A DNA stretch of 64,000 bases, taken from NCBI GenBank assembly GCA_003265685.1, contig KZ836104.1, forward strand, positions 1 through 64,000, written 5' to 3'. Made by a program: the position numbers and the translations under genes. Source of the DNA: Piscinibacter caeni (GTDB lineage Bacteria > Pseudomonadota > Gammaproteobacteria > Burkholderiales > Burkholderiaceae_C). Below the pieces are notes generated by a model that worked only from the letters and a program-made list of their open reading frames with translations, did not search any database and had not been told where the DNA came from. Of the stretch, positions 20,651-29,224 are shown one piece after another. Positions within the stretch are counted from its first letter, which is position 1. Each line of letters begins with the position of its first letter.

Positions 20651-22279
20651 TCAGAGCAGCAGCAGCAGCGGCGAGATCATCAGCAGGTACAGCGACCAGT
20701 CGCGCGGCACCTCGATGATCAGCGGCGCGCTGTAGGGCCCGACGAAGCCGTCGGGTTCGATGCTGCGGTAGCGGAAGTAGTAGGTGCCGCCCGGGCGCGG
20801 CAGCGGCAGGTTCCACTCGGGTTGGTCGAGGTCGGCCTGGGTCACGATCTCCCTGAAGGCCGGGTCGCGCGCCAGCTCCACGTGCTGTGTGTCGCCCGGC
20901 CGGCCGCCCCAGGCGATCACCAGCGACCGGCCGTCGGCCGACACGCCGCCCTGGGGCGGCTCGGGCAGCGGGCGCAACTCGAAGCGCTGCGGATCGCCGA
21001 AGGGCCCGCGGTCGCCGTCGGCGCGCGTGCTGGCCAGGCGCCACCAGTAGCTGCCGGCCTCGGGCAGCTCGATGCGCGCACGGTTGCCCGGCAGGCCCTC
21101 TCGCTGCAGCACGAGGTCGGTGAACTGCTCGTCGCGCGCCACCTGCAGGCGCACCGTGGCGGCCTCGAGGTTGGGCGACCACTGCAGCTCCAGCGGGCCG
21201 AGCGACTGCTTGCCGCCGGGCCGTGGCGCATTGATCGCCGGCGGCTCCGGGCGTGCCTTCAGCACGAACGGCCGCACCGCGTCGTAGCCCTCGATGCCCT
21301 GCTCGTCGAGCCGGCGCGCGCGCAGGTACCAGCGTGCATCGGGCAGGCCGGCGATGCGCACGTCGCTGCCGGCCACCACGCGCTGGTCGTCGACGATCTT
21401 GTCGAAAGCCGGGTCGACCGCCACCTGCACCCGCACCGTCGACTGCTCGGCCGGCAGCGCGAAGCGCACCAGCGGGCGCTCGAACAGCGCCGGCATCGCG
21501 GCGAGGTCGGGCGCGGGCAGCAGCGGCGTGGGTTTCGCGGCGGGCCCCGCGGCGGCCTGCGTGGCGCCGAAGCCGGCCGAGAGATCGGTGCCGGCCTTGC
21601 GATCGGCGCTGTCGAGCCGGACCTTGCCGTCCAGCACCTCGCTGCGGGTGATCGGCGCCTCGTCGTCGAAGCGGATGCGGTAGTGCGTGCCGCGCACGCC
21701 GACCACGGCGGTGGGCGTGGTGACCTCGAGCGGCGCCTGGCGGCGCATCTTCGTGGCCAGCACCTCGACCGAGCCACGCACCATGCGCAGCACGCCGGTG
21801 AACCAGCCTTCGCTCGCGGTGCGCTGCGCGAGTTCGGGGGTCGGGCCGGCGCCGCGGCTGGCCACGATCTCGGCCAGCGTGGCCGGCGGCACGCGCACCT
21901 TCGAGCCGTCGGCCAGTTCGAGCACCGCGGACGACTTCGGCGCGGTCTCCAGCGCCTGGCCCTCGGCGAGCACGCTGCCGGCCTCGACCGCGGCGCCGCC
22001 GCTGCGCACCTCCCCGACGGTGCTGGTGACGCGCACCGGCAGCGCCGTGCTGCGCATCAGCCGTGCCGGCACGCGCAGCACCTGGCCGGGATAGATGCGG
22101 TTCGGGTCCGGAAGGCGGTTGATGCGCGCGATCTCGCGCCAGGCGCGTGGGCTGGTGAACACCTGTTCCGAGAGCCCGATCAGCGTGTCGCGCGCGTTGA
22201 CGCGGTACTCGAGCATCGTCTCGGCCGCGGGCAGCGGCCCCGCGGCCAGCCCGGCCAGCAGCAGCGCGGCGCGTTTCAC
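20651..22279 (-). CDS. LysM and FecR domain envelope protein
   Basis: 542 residues. A signal-like start (VKRAALLLAGLAAGPLPAAE) is followed by a LysM domain (about residues 22-75, ending NRIYPGQVLRVPARL) and a FecR sensor-like domain (about 80-200, with TPTAVVGVRGTHYRIRF). The long remainder contains repeated strands resembling fibronectin-type modules (TVRLQVARDEQFTDL and QHVELARDPAFREIV). It ends in a hydrophobic Leu-rich segment that could anchor it. LysM binds peptidoglycan. Without a sigma factor partner this is not a classical anti-sigma FecR. The GTG start overlaps the mogA stop (GTGA). Similar proteins often neighbour CHASE2/cyclase genes, not seen here. Confidence 0.82.
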   Translation of the reverse strand: MKRAALLLAGLAAGPLPAAETMLEYRVNARDTLIGLSEQVFTSPRAWREIARINRLPDPNRIYPGQVLRVPARLMRSTALPVRVTSTVGEVRSGGAAVEAGSVLAEGQALETAPKSSAVLELADGSKVRVPPATLAEIVASRGAGPTPELAQRTASEGWFTGVLRMVRGSVEVLATKMRRQAPLEVTTPTAVVGVRGTHYRIRFDDEAPITRSEVLDGKVRLDSADRKAGTDLSAGFGATQAAAGPAAKPTPLLPAPDLAAMPALFERPLVRFALPAEQSTVRVQVAVDPAFDKIVDDQRVVAGSDVRIAGLPDARWYLRARRLDEQGIEGYDAVRPFVLKARPEPPAINAPRPGGKQSLGPLELQWSPNLEAATVRLQVARDEQFTDLVLQREGLPGNRARIELPEAGSYWWRLASTRADGDRGPFGDPQRFELRPLPEPPQGGVSADGRSLVIAWGGRPGDTQHVELARDPAFREIVTQADLDQPEWNLPLPRPGGTYYFRYRSIEPDGFVGPYSAPLIIEVPRDWSLYLLMISPLLLLL

Positions 22280-22863
22280 CGCACGGGTCGGACGGCGTTC
22301 TTCGGCCGCCAGGCCTTGACCACTGCCTCGTCGGTCTCGAGGTAGGGGCCGCCGATCAGGTCGATGCAGTAGGGCACGGCCGCGAAGATGCCGTGCACGC
22401 CGCGCTCGGGCAGGCCCTGCAGGGTCTCGGCGATCGACTTGGGCTGGCCAGGCAGGTTGATGACCAGCGTGTTGCCGCGGATCACCGCCACCTGGCGCGA
22501 GAGGATGGCGGTGGGCACGAAGTTCAGGCTGATCTGGCGCATCTGCTCGCCGAAGCCAGGCATCACCTTGTCGGCGACGGCCAGCGTGGCCTCGGGCGTG
22601 ACGTCGCGCTTCGCGGGGCCGGTGCCGCCGGTGGTGAGCACCAGGTCGCAGCGCGCCTCGTCGACCAGGCCGCGCAGCGCGGCCTCGATCTGCGGCTGCT
22701 CGTCCGGGATCAGCCGGGTCTCCCAGGTGATCGGGTTGCGCAGTGCGCGCTGCAGCCATTCCTGCAGCGCCGGAATGCCCTTGTCCTCGTAGACGCCGCT
22801 GGAGGCGCGGTCGCTCACCGATACCAGGCCGATGCGCACCGCGTCGAAGGAGGAATCACTCAT
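22276..22863 (-). CDS. mogA: molybdopterin adenylyltransferase MogA
   Basis: 195 residues with the MoCF/MogA signatures IGLVSVSDRASSGVYEDKGI, then DLVLTTGGTGPAKRDVTPEA and NTLVINLPGQPKSIAETLQG. It adenylates molybdopterin before molybdenum insertion. That cofactor is required by the assimilatory nitrate reductase encoded further along the window. The start ATG lies inside the end of darP (8-base overlap) and its stop overlaps the LysM-FecR start, so darP, mogA and that gene form a coupled set. Confidence 0.93.
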   Translation of the reverse strand: MSDSSFDAVRIGLVSVSDRASSGVYEDKGIPALQEWLQRALRNPITWETRLIPDEQPQIEAALRGLVDEARCDLVLTTGGTGPAKRDVTPEATLAVADKVMPGFGEQMRQISLNFVPTAILSRQVAVIRGNTLVINLPGQPKSIAETLQGLPERGVHGIFAAVPYCIDLIGGPYLETDEAVVKAWRPKNAVRPVR

Positions 22864-23392
22864 GGAGGCTCGCCTGCTTGATGAACTGGAACAGCTCGCG
22901 GAAGGCCCGCCCGCTGCGCTGCTCGGGGGCTGACGCGGCGTCCTTGCGCGCATTGCGCACCAGCGCGCGCAGCTGCTGCGCGTCGGCCGCCGGGTGCTCG
23001 CGCAGGAAGCCGGTCAGCGCGTCGTCGCTGGCGATCAGCTCGGCGCGCCAGCGCTCGGCCTCGTGCAGCGCGAGCGAATCCTTCGCGCGGCCGAGCTGCA
23101 TGTCGAGCACGGCCTGGCGGATCGGCGCGGTGTCGGTGCCGCGCATCAGCCGGCCGATGTACTGCATCTGGCGCCGCCGGCCCTCGTGCGAGCGGGTGCG
23201 GCGGTACTCGCGCACCGCGTCGGCCAGGCTCTCGGGCAGCGGCAGCGCGTCGAACCGGTCCTGCGGCAGCGCAACCAGCGCCTCGCCCAGGTCCTGCAGC
23301 TCGTGCGAGGCCTTCTTGCGCTGCGTCTTGCTGGGCCGCTCGGCGGCGTCCTCGCCGGGGGCGTCGACGGGAGACATGGGCGGGGTGGGCAT
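22856..23392 (-). CDS. darP: ribosome biogenesis factor DarP (YjgA)
   Basis: 178 residues. The hallmark stretch PSKTQRKKASHELQDLGEAL is near the N-terminus and the rest is charged and helical, ending FRELFQFIKQASLHE. DarP/YjgA associates with late 50S assembly intermediates and helps shape the peptidyl transferase centre. It is divergent from pmbA (43 bp between starts), the same arrangement as in many betaproteobacteria. Confidence 0.93.
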   Translation of the reverse strand: MPTPPMSPVDAPGEDAAERPSKTQRKKASHELQDLGEALVALPQDRFDALPLPESLADAVREYRRTRSHEGRRRQMQYIGRLMRGTDTAPIRQAVLDMQLGRAKDSLALHEAERWRAELIASDDALTGFLREHPAADAQQLRALVRNARKDAASAPEQRSGRAFRELFQFIKQASLHE

Positions 23393-23435
23393 GGGGGCTG
23401 GGTATCATAGCCGCGGGCCTTTCGCCCTCCATCCC

Positions 23436-24824
23436 ATGCTCACCACCACGACGCCCCGCACCGGTTTCGCCCTCACCCGCGCCCAGTTCGAGCAGCTCGC
23501 CGAGGACGCCCTGGCCGTCGCGAAGCAGCTCGGCGCGAGCGATGCCGGGGTCGAGGTGTCCGAGGGCGTGGGCCTGTCGGTCAGCGTCCGCAAGGGCGAG
23601 ATCGAGAACGTCGAGCGCAACCGCGACAAGTCGCTCGGCGTGACCGTCTATGTGGGACAGCGGCGCGGCAACGCGAGCACCTCCGATTTCTCGCGCACCG
23701 CGCTGGAGCAGACCGTGCGCGCGGCGCACGACATCGCGCGCTTCACCGCCGAGGACCCGGCCGCCGGACTGCCCGAGCTGGAAGACCTGGCCTTCGGCCC
23801 GGCCGCGGCGCTCGACCTGGACCTGTTCCACCCCTGGGCGATCGATGCCGAGCAGGCGGTCGAGATCGCGCAGCGCTGCGAGGCCGCGGCGCTGACGGTG
23901 GACCGCCGCATCACCAATTCCGACGGCGCGGGTGTTTCGGCGCAGCAATCGCATTTCTTCGCCGCCAACAGCCGCGGCTTCCGCGGCGGTTATGCCAGCT
24001 CGCGGCATTCGCTGTCGGTCGCGCCGATCGCCTCGCTGCCCGGCAGGAACGGCGACGACATGCAGCGCGACGCCTGGTACAGCTCGATGCGCATGCCGCA
24101 GGCGCTGGCGGAGCCCGAGGCGGTGGGCCGCTACGCGGCCGAGCGGGCGCTGTCGCGCCTGGGCGGCCGCAAGATCCGCACCTGCGAGGTGCCGGTGCTG
24201 TTCGAATCCACCGTCGCCGCCGGGCTGCTCGGCGCGCTGGTGCAGGCCACGAGCGGCGGGGCGCTGTACCGCAAGTCCAGCTTCCTGGTCGACAGCCTCG
24301 GCAAGCACGTGCTGGCCGCGCACCTCGACCTGCACGAGGACCCGCACATCCCGCGCGGCAAGGGCAGCGCGCCGTTCGACGACGAGGGCGTGGTCACGCG
24401 CGCGCGTGACGTGGTCAAGGCCGGCGTGCTGCAGGGCTACTTCCTCTCGAGCTACTCGGCGCGCAAGCTCGGCATGCGCACCACCGGCCATGCCGGCGGT
24501 TCGCAGAACCTGACGCTGACCAGTCGCCACACCCAGCCCGGCGACGACCTCGACGCGATGCTGCGCAAGCTGCACCGCGGCCTGTTCGTCATCGAACTGA
24601 TGGGGCAGGGCGTCAACTACGTGACGGGCGACTACTCGCGCGGCGCGGCCGGCTTCTGGGTCGAGAACGGGCGCATCGCCCACCCGGTGCACGAGATCAC
24701 GATCGCCGGCAACCTGCGCGACATGCTGCGTCACATCGTGGCCGTGGGTGCGGATGCCTACACCGTGGGCAGCAAGACCACCGGCTCCATCCTGGTCGAG
24801 CGCATGAAGATCGCCGGCTCCTGA
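23436..24824 (+). CDS. pmbA: metalloprotease PmbA (TldE subunit)
   Basis: 462 residues of the TldD/PmbA family. Conserved pieces include DAGVEVSEGVGLSVSVRKGE, then RKSSFLVDSLGKHVLAAHL and VNYVTGDYSRGAAGFWVENG. In the TldD-TldE heterodimer this subunit is non-catalytic and lacks the zinc-binding HExxxH. The pair processes peptides such as microcins and has been linked to DNA-gyrase inhibitor sensitivity. No tldD is in the window. The chosen ATG at 23436 is 43 bp from the divergent darP start. Confidence 0.95.
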   Translation: MLTTTTPRTGFALTRAQFEQLAEDALAVAKQLGASDAGVEVSEGVGLSVSVRKGEIENVERNRDKSLGVTVYVGQRRGNASTSDFSRTALEQTVRAAHDIARFTAEDPAAGLPELEDLAFGPAAALDLDLFHPWAIDAEQAVEIAQRCEAAALTVDRRITNSDGAGVSAQQSHFFAANSRGFRGGYASSRHSLSVAPIASLPGRNGDDMQRDAWYSSMRMPQALAEPEAVGRYAAERALSRLGGRKIRTCEVPVLFESTVAAGLLGALVQATSGGALYRKSSFLVDSLGKHVLAAHLDLHEDPHIPRGKGSAPFDDEGVVTRARDVVKAGVLQGYFLSSYSARKLGMRTTGHAGGSQNLTLTSRHTQPGDDLDAMLRKLHRGLFVIELMGQGVNYVTGDYSRGAAGFWVENGRIAHPVHEITIAGNLRDMLRHIVAVGADAYTVGSKTTGSILVERMKIAGS

Positions 24825-24830
24825 GCCGGC

Positions 24831-24858
24831 TCCCGCGGCTGCGGGATACGTTGTTTTT
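24831..24858 (+). terminator. probable Rho-independent terminator after pmbA
   Basis: A TCCCGC-GGCT-GCGGGA stem-loop (6 bp, tetraloop) begins 6 bases after the pmbA stop and is followed after four bases by TTGTTTTT. A second perfect inverted repeat, GCCGGCTC-CT-GAGCCGGC, overlaps the stop codon just before it. Confidence 0.55.
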
Positions 24859-24942
24859 CGCAGGGGTAAACACCGGGCGAGGGCGTTTGGACCCCCGGCC
24901 TAGAATGCCCGCGCCTCTCTATCCCTCACAGGAGATTCACGC

Positions 24943-26025
24943 ATGGAACGTCGTTCCTTCATGCAGCATGCCGGCCTGGCCGGCGTGCTGGCCGCGGGTG
25001 CCGCCCCGGCCATCGTGCATGCCCAAGCCAACATCCGCTGGCGCCTGGCCTCGAGCTTCCCGAAGTCACTCGACACCATCTTCGGCGCGGCCGAGGTGTT
25101 CTCCAAGCTGGTCAGCGAGATGACCAGCGGCAAGTTCCAGATTTCCGTGCATGCCGGTGGCGAGCTGATGCCTCCGTTCGGCGTGGTCGACGGCGTGCAG
25201 GCGGCCACCGTCGAGATGGCGCACACGGCGCCGTACTACTTCTTCGGCAAGGACCCGGTGTTCGCGCTCGGCTGCGCGATCCCCTTCGGACTGAACTCGC
25301 GCCAGATGACGGCCTGGATGATCGAGGGCAACGGCCTGAAGCTGATGCGCGAGTTCTACAAGGGCTACAACATCATCAACTTCCCGGGCGGCAACACCGG
25401 CGCGCAGATGGGCGGCTGGTTCCGCAAGGAAGTCAAGAGCCTGGCCGAGGTGAAAGGCCTGAAGTTCCGCATCGGCGGCTTCGGCGGCAAGGTGTTCGAG
25501 CGCATCGGCGGCGTGCCGCAGAACATCCCCGGCGGCGAGATCTACCAGTCGCTCGAGAAGGGCACGATCGACGCGGCCGAGTGGGTGGGCCCGTACGACG
25601 ACTTCAAGCTCGGCTTCTACAAGATCGCCCCGAACTACGCCTACCCGGGCTGGTGGGAAGGCGGCCCGCAGCTGGACTTCTACATCAACACCAAGGCCTA
25701 CGAGGGCCTGTCGGCCGAGTACAAGGCCATCATCGAAGCCGCTACCGCGGCGGCGCACGTCGACATGCAGGCCAAGTACGACGCCCGCAACCCGGCCGCG
25801 CTGAAGCAGCTGGTGGCCGGCGGCACCAAGCTGTTCCGCTTCCCGCGCGACATGATGGAAGCCGCCTTCAAGGAGGCGCTGGCGCTGTACAGCGAACTGA
25901 GCGGCAGCAACCCGGCGTGGAAGAAGATCTACGAGGACTTCTCGGCCTTCCGCCGCGACCAGAACCTGTGGTTCCGCTTCACCGAGTCGGGCTTCGACGA
26001 CTTCATGCAGGCGCAGAAGCTCTGA
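24943..26025 (+). CDS. dctP: TRAP transporter substrate-binding protein (DctP family)
   Basis: 360 residues. The N-terminus MERRSFMQHAGLAGVLAAGA has a twin-arginine-like RRSFM pattern and a cleavage region near APAIVHA, suggesting Tat export to the periplasm. The mature part carries the family features: FGAAEVFSKLVSEMTSGKFQ, a conserved Arg in GLKFRIGGFGGKVFERIGG, and GGEIYQSLEKGTIDAAEWVG. The fold resembles TakP-type binding proteins for 2-oxo acids, so a carboxylate ligand is likely but not proven. A good AGGAG precedes the ATG. It is convergent with dctM/dctQ instead of lying in their operon. A strong terminator follows. Confidence 0.93.
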   Translation: MERRSFMQHAGLAGVLAAGAAPAIVHAQANIRWRLASSFPKSLDTIFGAAEVFSKLVSEMTSGKFQISVHAGGELMPPFGVVDGVQAATVEMAHTAPYYFFGKDPVFALGCAIPFGLNSRQMTAWMIEGNGLKLMREFYKGYNIINFPGGNTGAQMGGWFRKEVKSLAEVKGLKFRIGGFGGKVFERIGGVPQNIPGGEIYQSLEKGTIDAAEWVGPYDDFKLGFYKIAPNYAYPGWWEGGPQLDFYINTKAYEGLSAEYKAIIEAATAAAHVDMQAKYDARNPAALKQLVAGGTKLFRFPRDMMEAAFKEALALYSELSGSNPAWKKIYEDFSAFRRDQNLWFRFTESGFDDFMQAQKL

Positions 26026-26046
26026 GCGCTTCGCGCTGAAACAGGA

Positions 26047-26078
26047 AACCCCGCCGGTGCGAGCCGGCGGGGTTTTTT
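26047..26078 (+). terminator. Rho-independent terminator after the TRAP binding-protein gene
   Basis: AACCCCGCCGG, a six-base loop, CCGGCGGGGTT and then TTTT: an 11-bp stem with a T-run, 21 bases after the stop. Read on the other strand, the same stem has only a short T-run, so it may also partly end dctM transcription. Confidence 0.9.
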
Positions 26079-26124
26079 CATTGACGGGTCGCTTCCGGGG
26101 CCCCGGCAGGCCGGGGCCTCCGGG

Positions 26125-27891
26125 TCACTTCTTCTTGTCCTGCTCGAGCGCGCGCTTGATCGCCTCCATCGGATCCTCCTCGGCCGGGGCCGAGGCGGCC
26201 GGTGCGCCCGTGGCGGTGCCGCTGGCGCCCGCATCGGGCGCGAACAGCTTGTTGGCGTCGTCTTCCGTGCGGCCGTAGTCGGGCTTGTCGACATCGAGCT
26301 GGATGTTGGTCGTGTCCATCTCGGCCTTCTTGCCCAGGCCGCCCGACACCATGTTCGGGAAGGCGATGATCAGGCCGACCATGATGATCTGGATCACCAC
26401 GAACGGCACCGCGCCCCAGTAGATCTGGCCCGTGGTCACCTTCGCGATGGTCTTGCCGGTCAGGCGGTCCTTGTAGTCGTCGGTCGGCGCCACGCTGCGC
26501 AGGTAGAACAGCGCGAAGCCGAACGGCGGGTGCATGAACGAGGTCTGCATGTTGACCGCCAGCAGCACGCCGAACCACACCAGATCGATGCCGAGCTTCT
26601 CGGCCACCGGCCCGAGCAGCGGGATCACGATGAACGACAGCTCGAAGAAGTCGAGGAAGAAGGCCAGGAAGAACACGAGCACGTTGACGACGATGAGGAA
26701 GCCGAGCTGGCCCCCGGGCAGGCTGGTCAGCAGGTGCTCGACCCACTTCGGCCCGTCCACGCCCTGGAACGACAGGCTGAACACCGTCGAGCCGAGCAGG
26801 ATGAAGACGACGAAGCAGGACAGCTTCATCGTGCTGTCCATCGCCTGGCGCATCAGCTTCATGCTCAGGCGCCGGCGCGCGAGCGCCATCACCAGCGCAC
26901 CGACCGCGCCCATCGCGCCGCCTTCGGTGGGCGTGGCGATGCCCAGGAAGATGGTGCCCAGCACCAGGAAGATCAGCGCCAGCGGCGGGATCAGCACGAA
27001 GGTCACGCGCTCGGCCATGCGCGACAGCAGCTTCAGGCGCAGCAGCCGGTTCAGCACCGACAGCGCGAAGGCCACGCCGACGCCGACGCACATCGAGACG
27101 ACGATCGTCTCGTCGGTCGGCGTGCTGGCCGGCCGCGTCTTGCCGAACACGATGGCCGCACCCACCGACAGCACGAACAGCACCCCCAGGGAGCGCAGGC
27201 CGGGCGAACCGTCGTCCTCCTTGATGGAGCGGGCTTCGGGCGGCAGCGCCGGCGCCCACTGCGGACGCCACAGCGTGACGAGCAGGACGAATCCGAGGTA
27301 CAGGCCCGTCAGCACGAAGCCGGGGATGAAGGCGCCCTTGTACAGGTCGCCGACGCTGCGGCCGAGCTGGTCGGCCAGGATGATCAGCACCAGCGAGGGC
27401 GGGATGATCTGCGCCAGCGTGCCGGAGGCGGCGATGGTGCCCGAGGCGATGCGCCGGTCGTAGCCGTAGCGCAGCATGATCGGCAGCGAGATCAGGCCCA
27501 TCGAGATCACCGACGCGGCCACCACGCCGGTGGTGGCGGCGAGCATCGCACCGACCAGGATCACCGCGTAGGCCAGGCCGCCGCGGATCGGGCCGAACAG
27601 CTGGCCGATGGTGTCGAGCAGGTCCTCGGCCATGCCGGAGCGCTCGAGGATCAGGCCCATGAAGGTGAAGAACGGGATCGCCAGCAGCGTCTCGTTGGCC
27701 ATGATGCCGAACACGCGCAGCGGCAGCGCCTGCATCAGCGTGGCCGGCAGCAGCCCGATCTCCACGCCGAGGTAGCCGAAGAACAAGCCGCAGGCAGCCA
27801 GCGAGAACGCGACCGAGAAGCCCATCAGCAGGAAGACGATCAGCCCCAGGAACATGATCGGGGCCATGTAGGCGTGAAGGAACTCGATCAC
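26125..27891 (-). CDS. dctM: TRAP transporter large permease (DctM family)
   Basis: 588 residues, longer than the usual 425-450. The N-terminal and central membrane segments match DctM: LLAIPFFTFMGLILERSGMA, then TGVVAASVISMGLISLPIML, ASGTIAASGTLAQIIPPSLV and GIATPTEGGAMGAVGALVMA. A central hydrophilic insert of about 100 residues and a charged C-terminal tail of about 70 residues, ending in a Lys-rich stretch, account for the extra length. It forms the ion-coupled channel. The GTG start at 27891 overlaps the dctQ stop (GTGA) and gives the expected N-terminus VIEFLHAYMAPIMFLG. Confidence 0.93.
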   Translation of the reverse strand: MIEFLHAYMAPIMFLGLIVFLLMGFSVAFSLAACGLFFGYLGVEIGLLPATLMQALPLRVFGIMANETLLAIPFFTFMGLILERSGMAEDLLDTIGQLFGPIRGGLAYAVILVGAMLAATTGVVAASVISMGLISLPIMLRYGYDRRIASGTIAASGTLAQIIPPSLVLIILADQLGRSVGDLYKGAFIPGFVLTGLYLGFVLLVTLWRPQWAPALPPEARSIKEDDGSPGLRSLGVLFVLSVGAAIVFGKTRPASTPTDETIVVSMCVGVGVAFALSVLNRLLRLKLLSRMAERVTFVLIPPLALIFLVLGTIFLGIATPTEGGAMGAVGALVMALARRRLSMKLMRQAMDSTMKLSCFVVFILLGSTVFSLSFQGVDGPKWVEHLLTSLPGGQLGFLIVVNVLVFFLAFFLDFFELSFIVIPLLGPVAEKLGIDLVWFGVLLAVNMQTSFMHPPFGFALFYLRSVAPTDDYKDRLTGKTIAKVTTGQIYWGAVPFVVIQIIMVGLIIAFPNMVSGGLGKKAEMDTTNIQLDVDKPDYGRTEDDANKLFAPDAGASGTATGAPAASAPAEEDPMEAIKRALEQDKKK

Positions 27892-28478
27892 TTCTTTGCT
27901 CCTTCGGCCCTCAGGATGGCTTCGGCCAGTTCTTCCTCGGCGGTCTTCTCCCGCTTCTTCTTGCCGGGGTCGTCCGCCAGGCCCTTCAGGAAGGCGATGC
28001 GCTTGATGAGCTCGGAGATGCCCTGCAGCCCGAGCAGCGTGAAGCCGATCGGCACCAGTGCGAAAACCGGCCAGCGGATCAGGCCGCCGGCGTTGGACGA
28101 CATCTCCTGCATCTGGTAGGCACGGATCACCAGCGGCATCACCAGGTCGACCACCGCGAAGACGAACGGGAACAGGAAGACGACGATGCCGAAGATCTCG
28201 ACCTTCACCTGCGTGGGCCGGCTGAAGCGGTGCAGGATCACGTCGATCTTCACGTGCTCCTGGCGCAGCATGGTGTAGCCGGCGGCGCACAGGAACACGG
28301 CCGAGAAGAGGTACCACTGGATCTCGAGGAAGGCGTTCGAACTGGTGTCGAAGGTCTTGCGCACGATGGCGTTGACGGCGCTGATCAGCACCGCCGCGAG
28401 CACCAGCCACGACAGCCAGCGTCCGACGAACTCGGACAGCGCGTCGATGCGGCGCGAAAGGGACAGGAGGAAGGACAA
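27888..28478 (-). CDS. dctQ: TRAP transporter small permease (DctQ family)
   Basis: About 196 residues with four membrane helices, including LVLAAVLISAVNAIVRKTFD and EIQWYLFSAVFLCAAGYTML, followed by RQEHVKIDVI, a typical DctQ signature. A long charged C-terminal tail (about residues 165-196) is Lys/Glu rich. I prefer the TTG at 28478, which has GGAG seven bases upstream. An ATG 99 bases earlier would add an Arg-rich leader unlike the family. It partners dctM and the binding protein encoded at 24943. The two-component system upstream on the same strand is the likely regulator. Confidence 0.88.
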   Translation of the reverse strand: MSFLLSLSRRIDALSEFVGRWLSWLVLAAVLISAVNAIVRKTFDTSSNAFLEIQWYLFSAVFLCAAGYTMLRQEHVKIDVILHRFSRPTQVKVEIFGIVVFLFPFVFAVVDLVMPLVIRAYQMQEMSSNAGGLIRWPVFALVPIGFTLLGLQGISELIKRIAFLKGLADDPGKKKREKTAEEELAEAILRAEGAKK

Positions 28479-28609
28479 GGGCGGTCTCCGAGAGTGGTCG
28501 GACGCGACGCGCAGGCGCCAGCCGGCGGCCGCGTCGCAATGCCCCCGATGAGACTGCGAGCGGGGGCGCCGGCGCAACGGGTGAAACCGCTAAGTGGTAC
28601 TACGCAAGA

Positions 28610-29224
28610 TCAGGCGGTGCCCCTGCGCCGCTCGACGGCGTAGCGGATCAGCTCGGCCTGGCCTGCCAGGCGCAGCTTGCGGCGGATGTTGTGGCGGTGC
28701 GTCTCGACCGTGCGCACGCTCATGCCCAGCCGCGTGGCGATCTGCTTGCTGGGCAGTCCCTCGGCTAGGCAGTCGAGGATCTCGCCTTCGCGCGGCGACA
28801 GCGGCGTGTGTTCGGGCGCACCTGCCTCGACGAGACCGCTGCCGATGAAGCGCCCGCCAGCGGCGACGGCCGCGATCGCCTGCACGATCTCCTCGGCCGG
28901 TGCCTCCTTCAGCACGTAGCCGCTGGCGCCGGCGGCCAGCGCGCGGCCGACGGTCTCGGGGCTGTCGTACATGCTCAGCATCAGCACGCGCAGGCCGGGA
29001 TGCAGGCCGAGCAGCTGCGCCGTCAGCGCGATGCCGCTGGTCTGCTTCATGCCGACGTCCATCAGCACCAGATCGGGGCGCTCGCACTCGACCGCCTCGA
29101 GCGCCGCGGCCGCGTCGCCGGCCTCGCCGACCACCTGCAGCCCGGGCACCACGCCGAGGCGCGCCCGCAGCCCTTCGCGCACCAGCGGATGGTCGTCCAC
29201 CAGCAGGATGCGGACCGAACTCAT
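28610..29224 (-). CDS. NarL/LuxR-type response regulator
   Basis: 204 residues. The receiver domain (MSSVRILLVDDHPLVREGLR) has acidic residues at the start, the phosphoacceptor Asp in DLVLMDVGMK and Lys in GYVLKEA. The LuxR-type HTH follows from about residue 140: LSPREGEILDCLAEGLPSKQ, then IATRLGMSVRTVETHRHNIR. Its ATG overlaps the stop codon of the sensor kinase gene (ATGA). Being just upstream of dctQM, it probably activates the TRAP transporter operon, as MctR- and DctR-type regulators do for carboxylate uptake; this is inference. Confidence 0.92.
   Translation of the reverse strand: MSSVRILLVDDHPLVREGLRARLGVVPGLQVVGEAGDAAAALEAVECERPDLVLMDVGMKQTSGIALTAQLLGLHPGLRVLMLSMYDSPETVGRALAAGASGYVLKEAPAEEIVQAIAAVAAGGRFIGSGLVEAGAPEHTPLSPREGEILDCLAEGLPSKQIATRLGMSVRTVETHRHNIRRKLRLAGQAELIRYAVERRRGTA

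Noticed and set aside
28479-28577. Longer dctQ starting at an upstream ATG
   Set aside because: It would add a 33-residue Arg/His-rich leader unlike DctQ proteins, whereas TTG at 28478 has a properly spaced GGAG.
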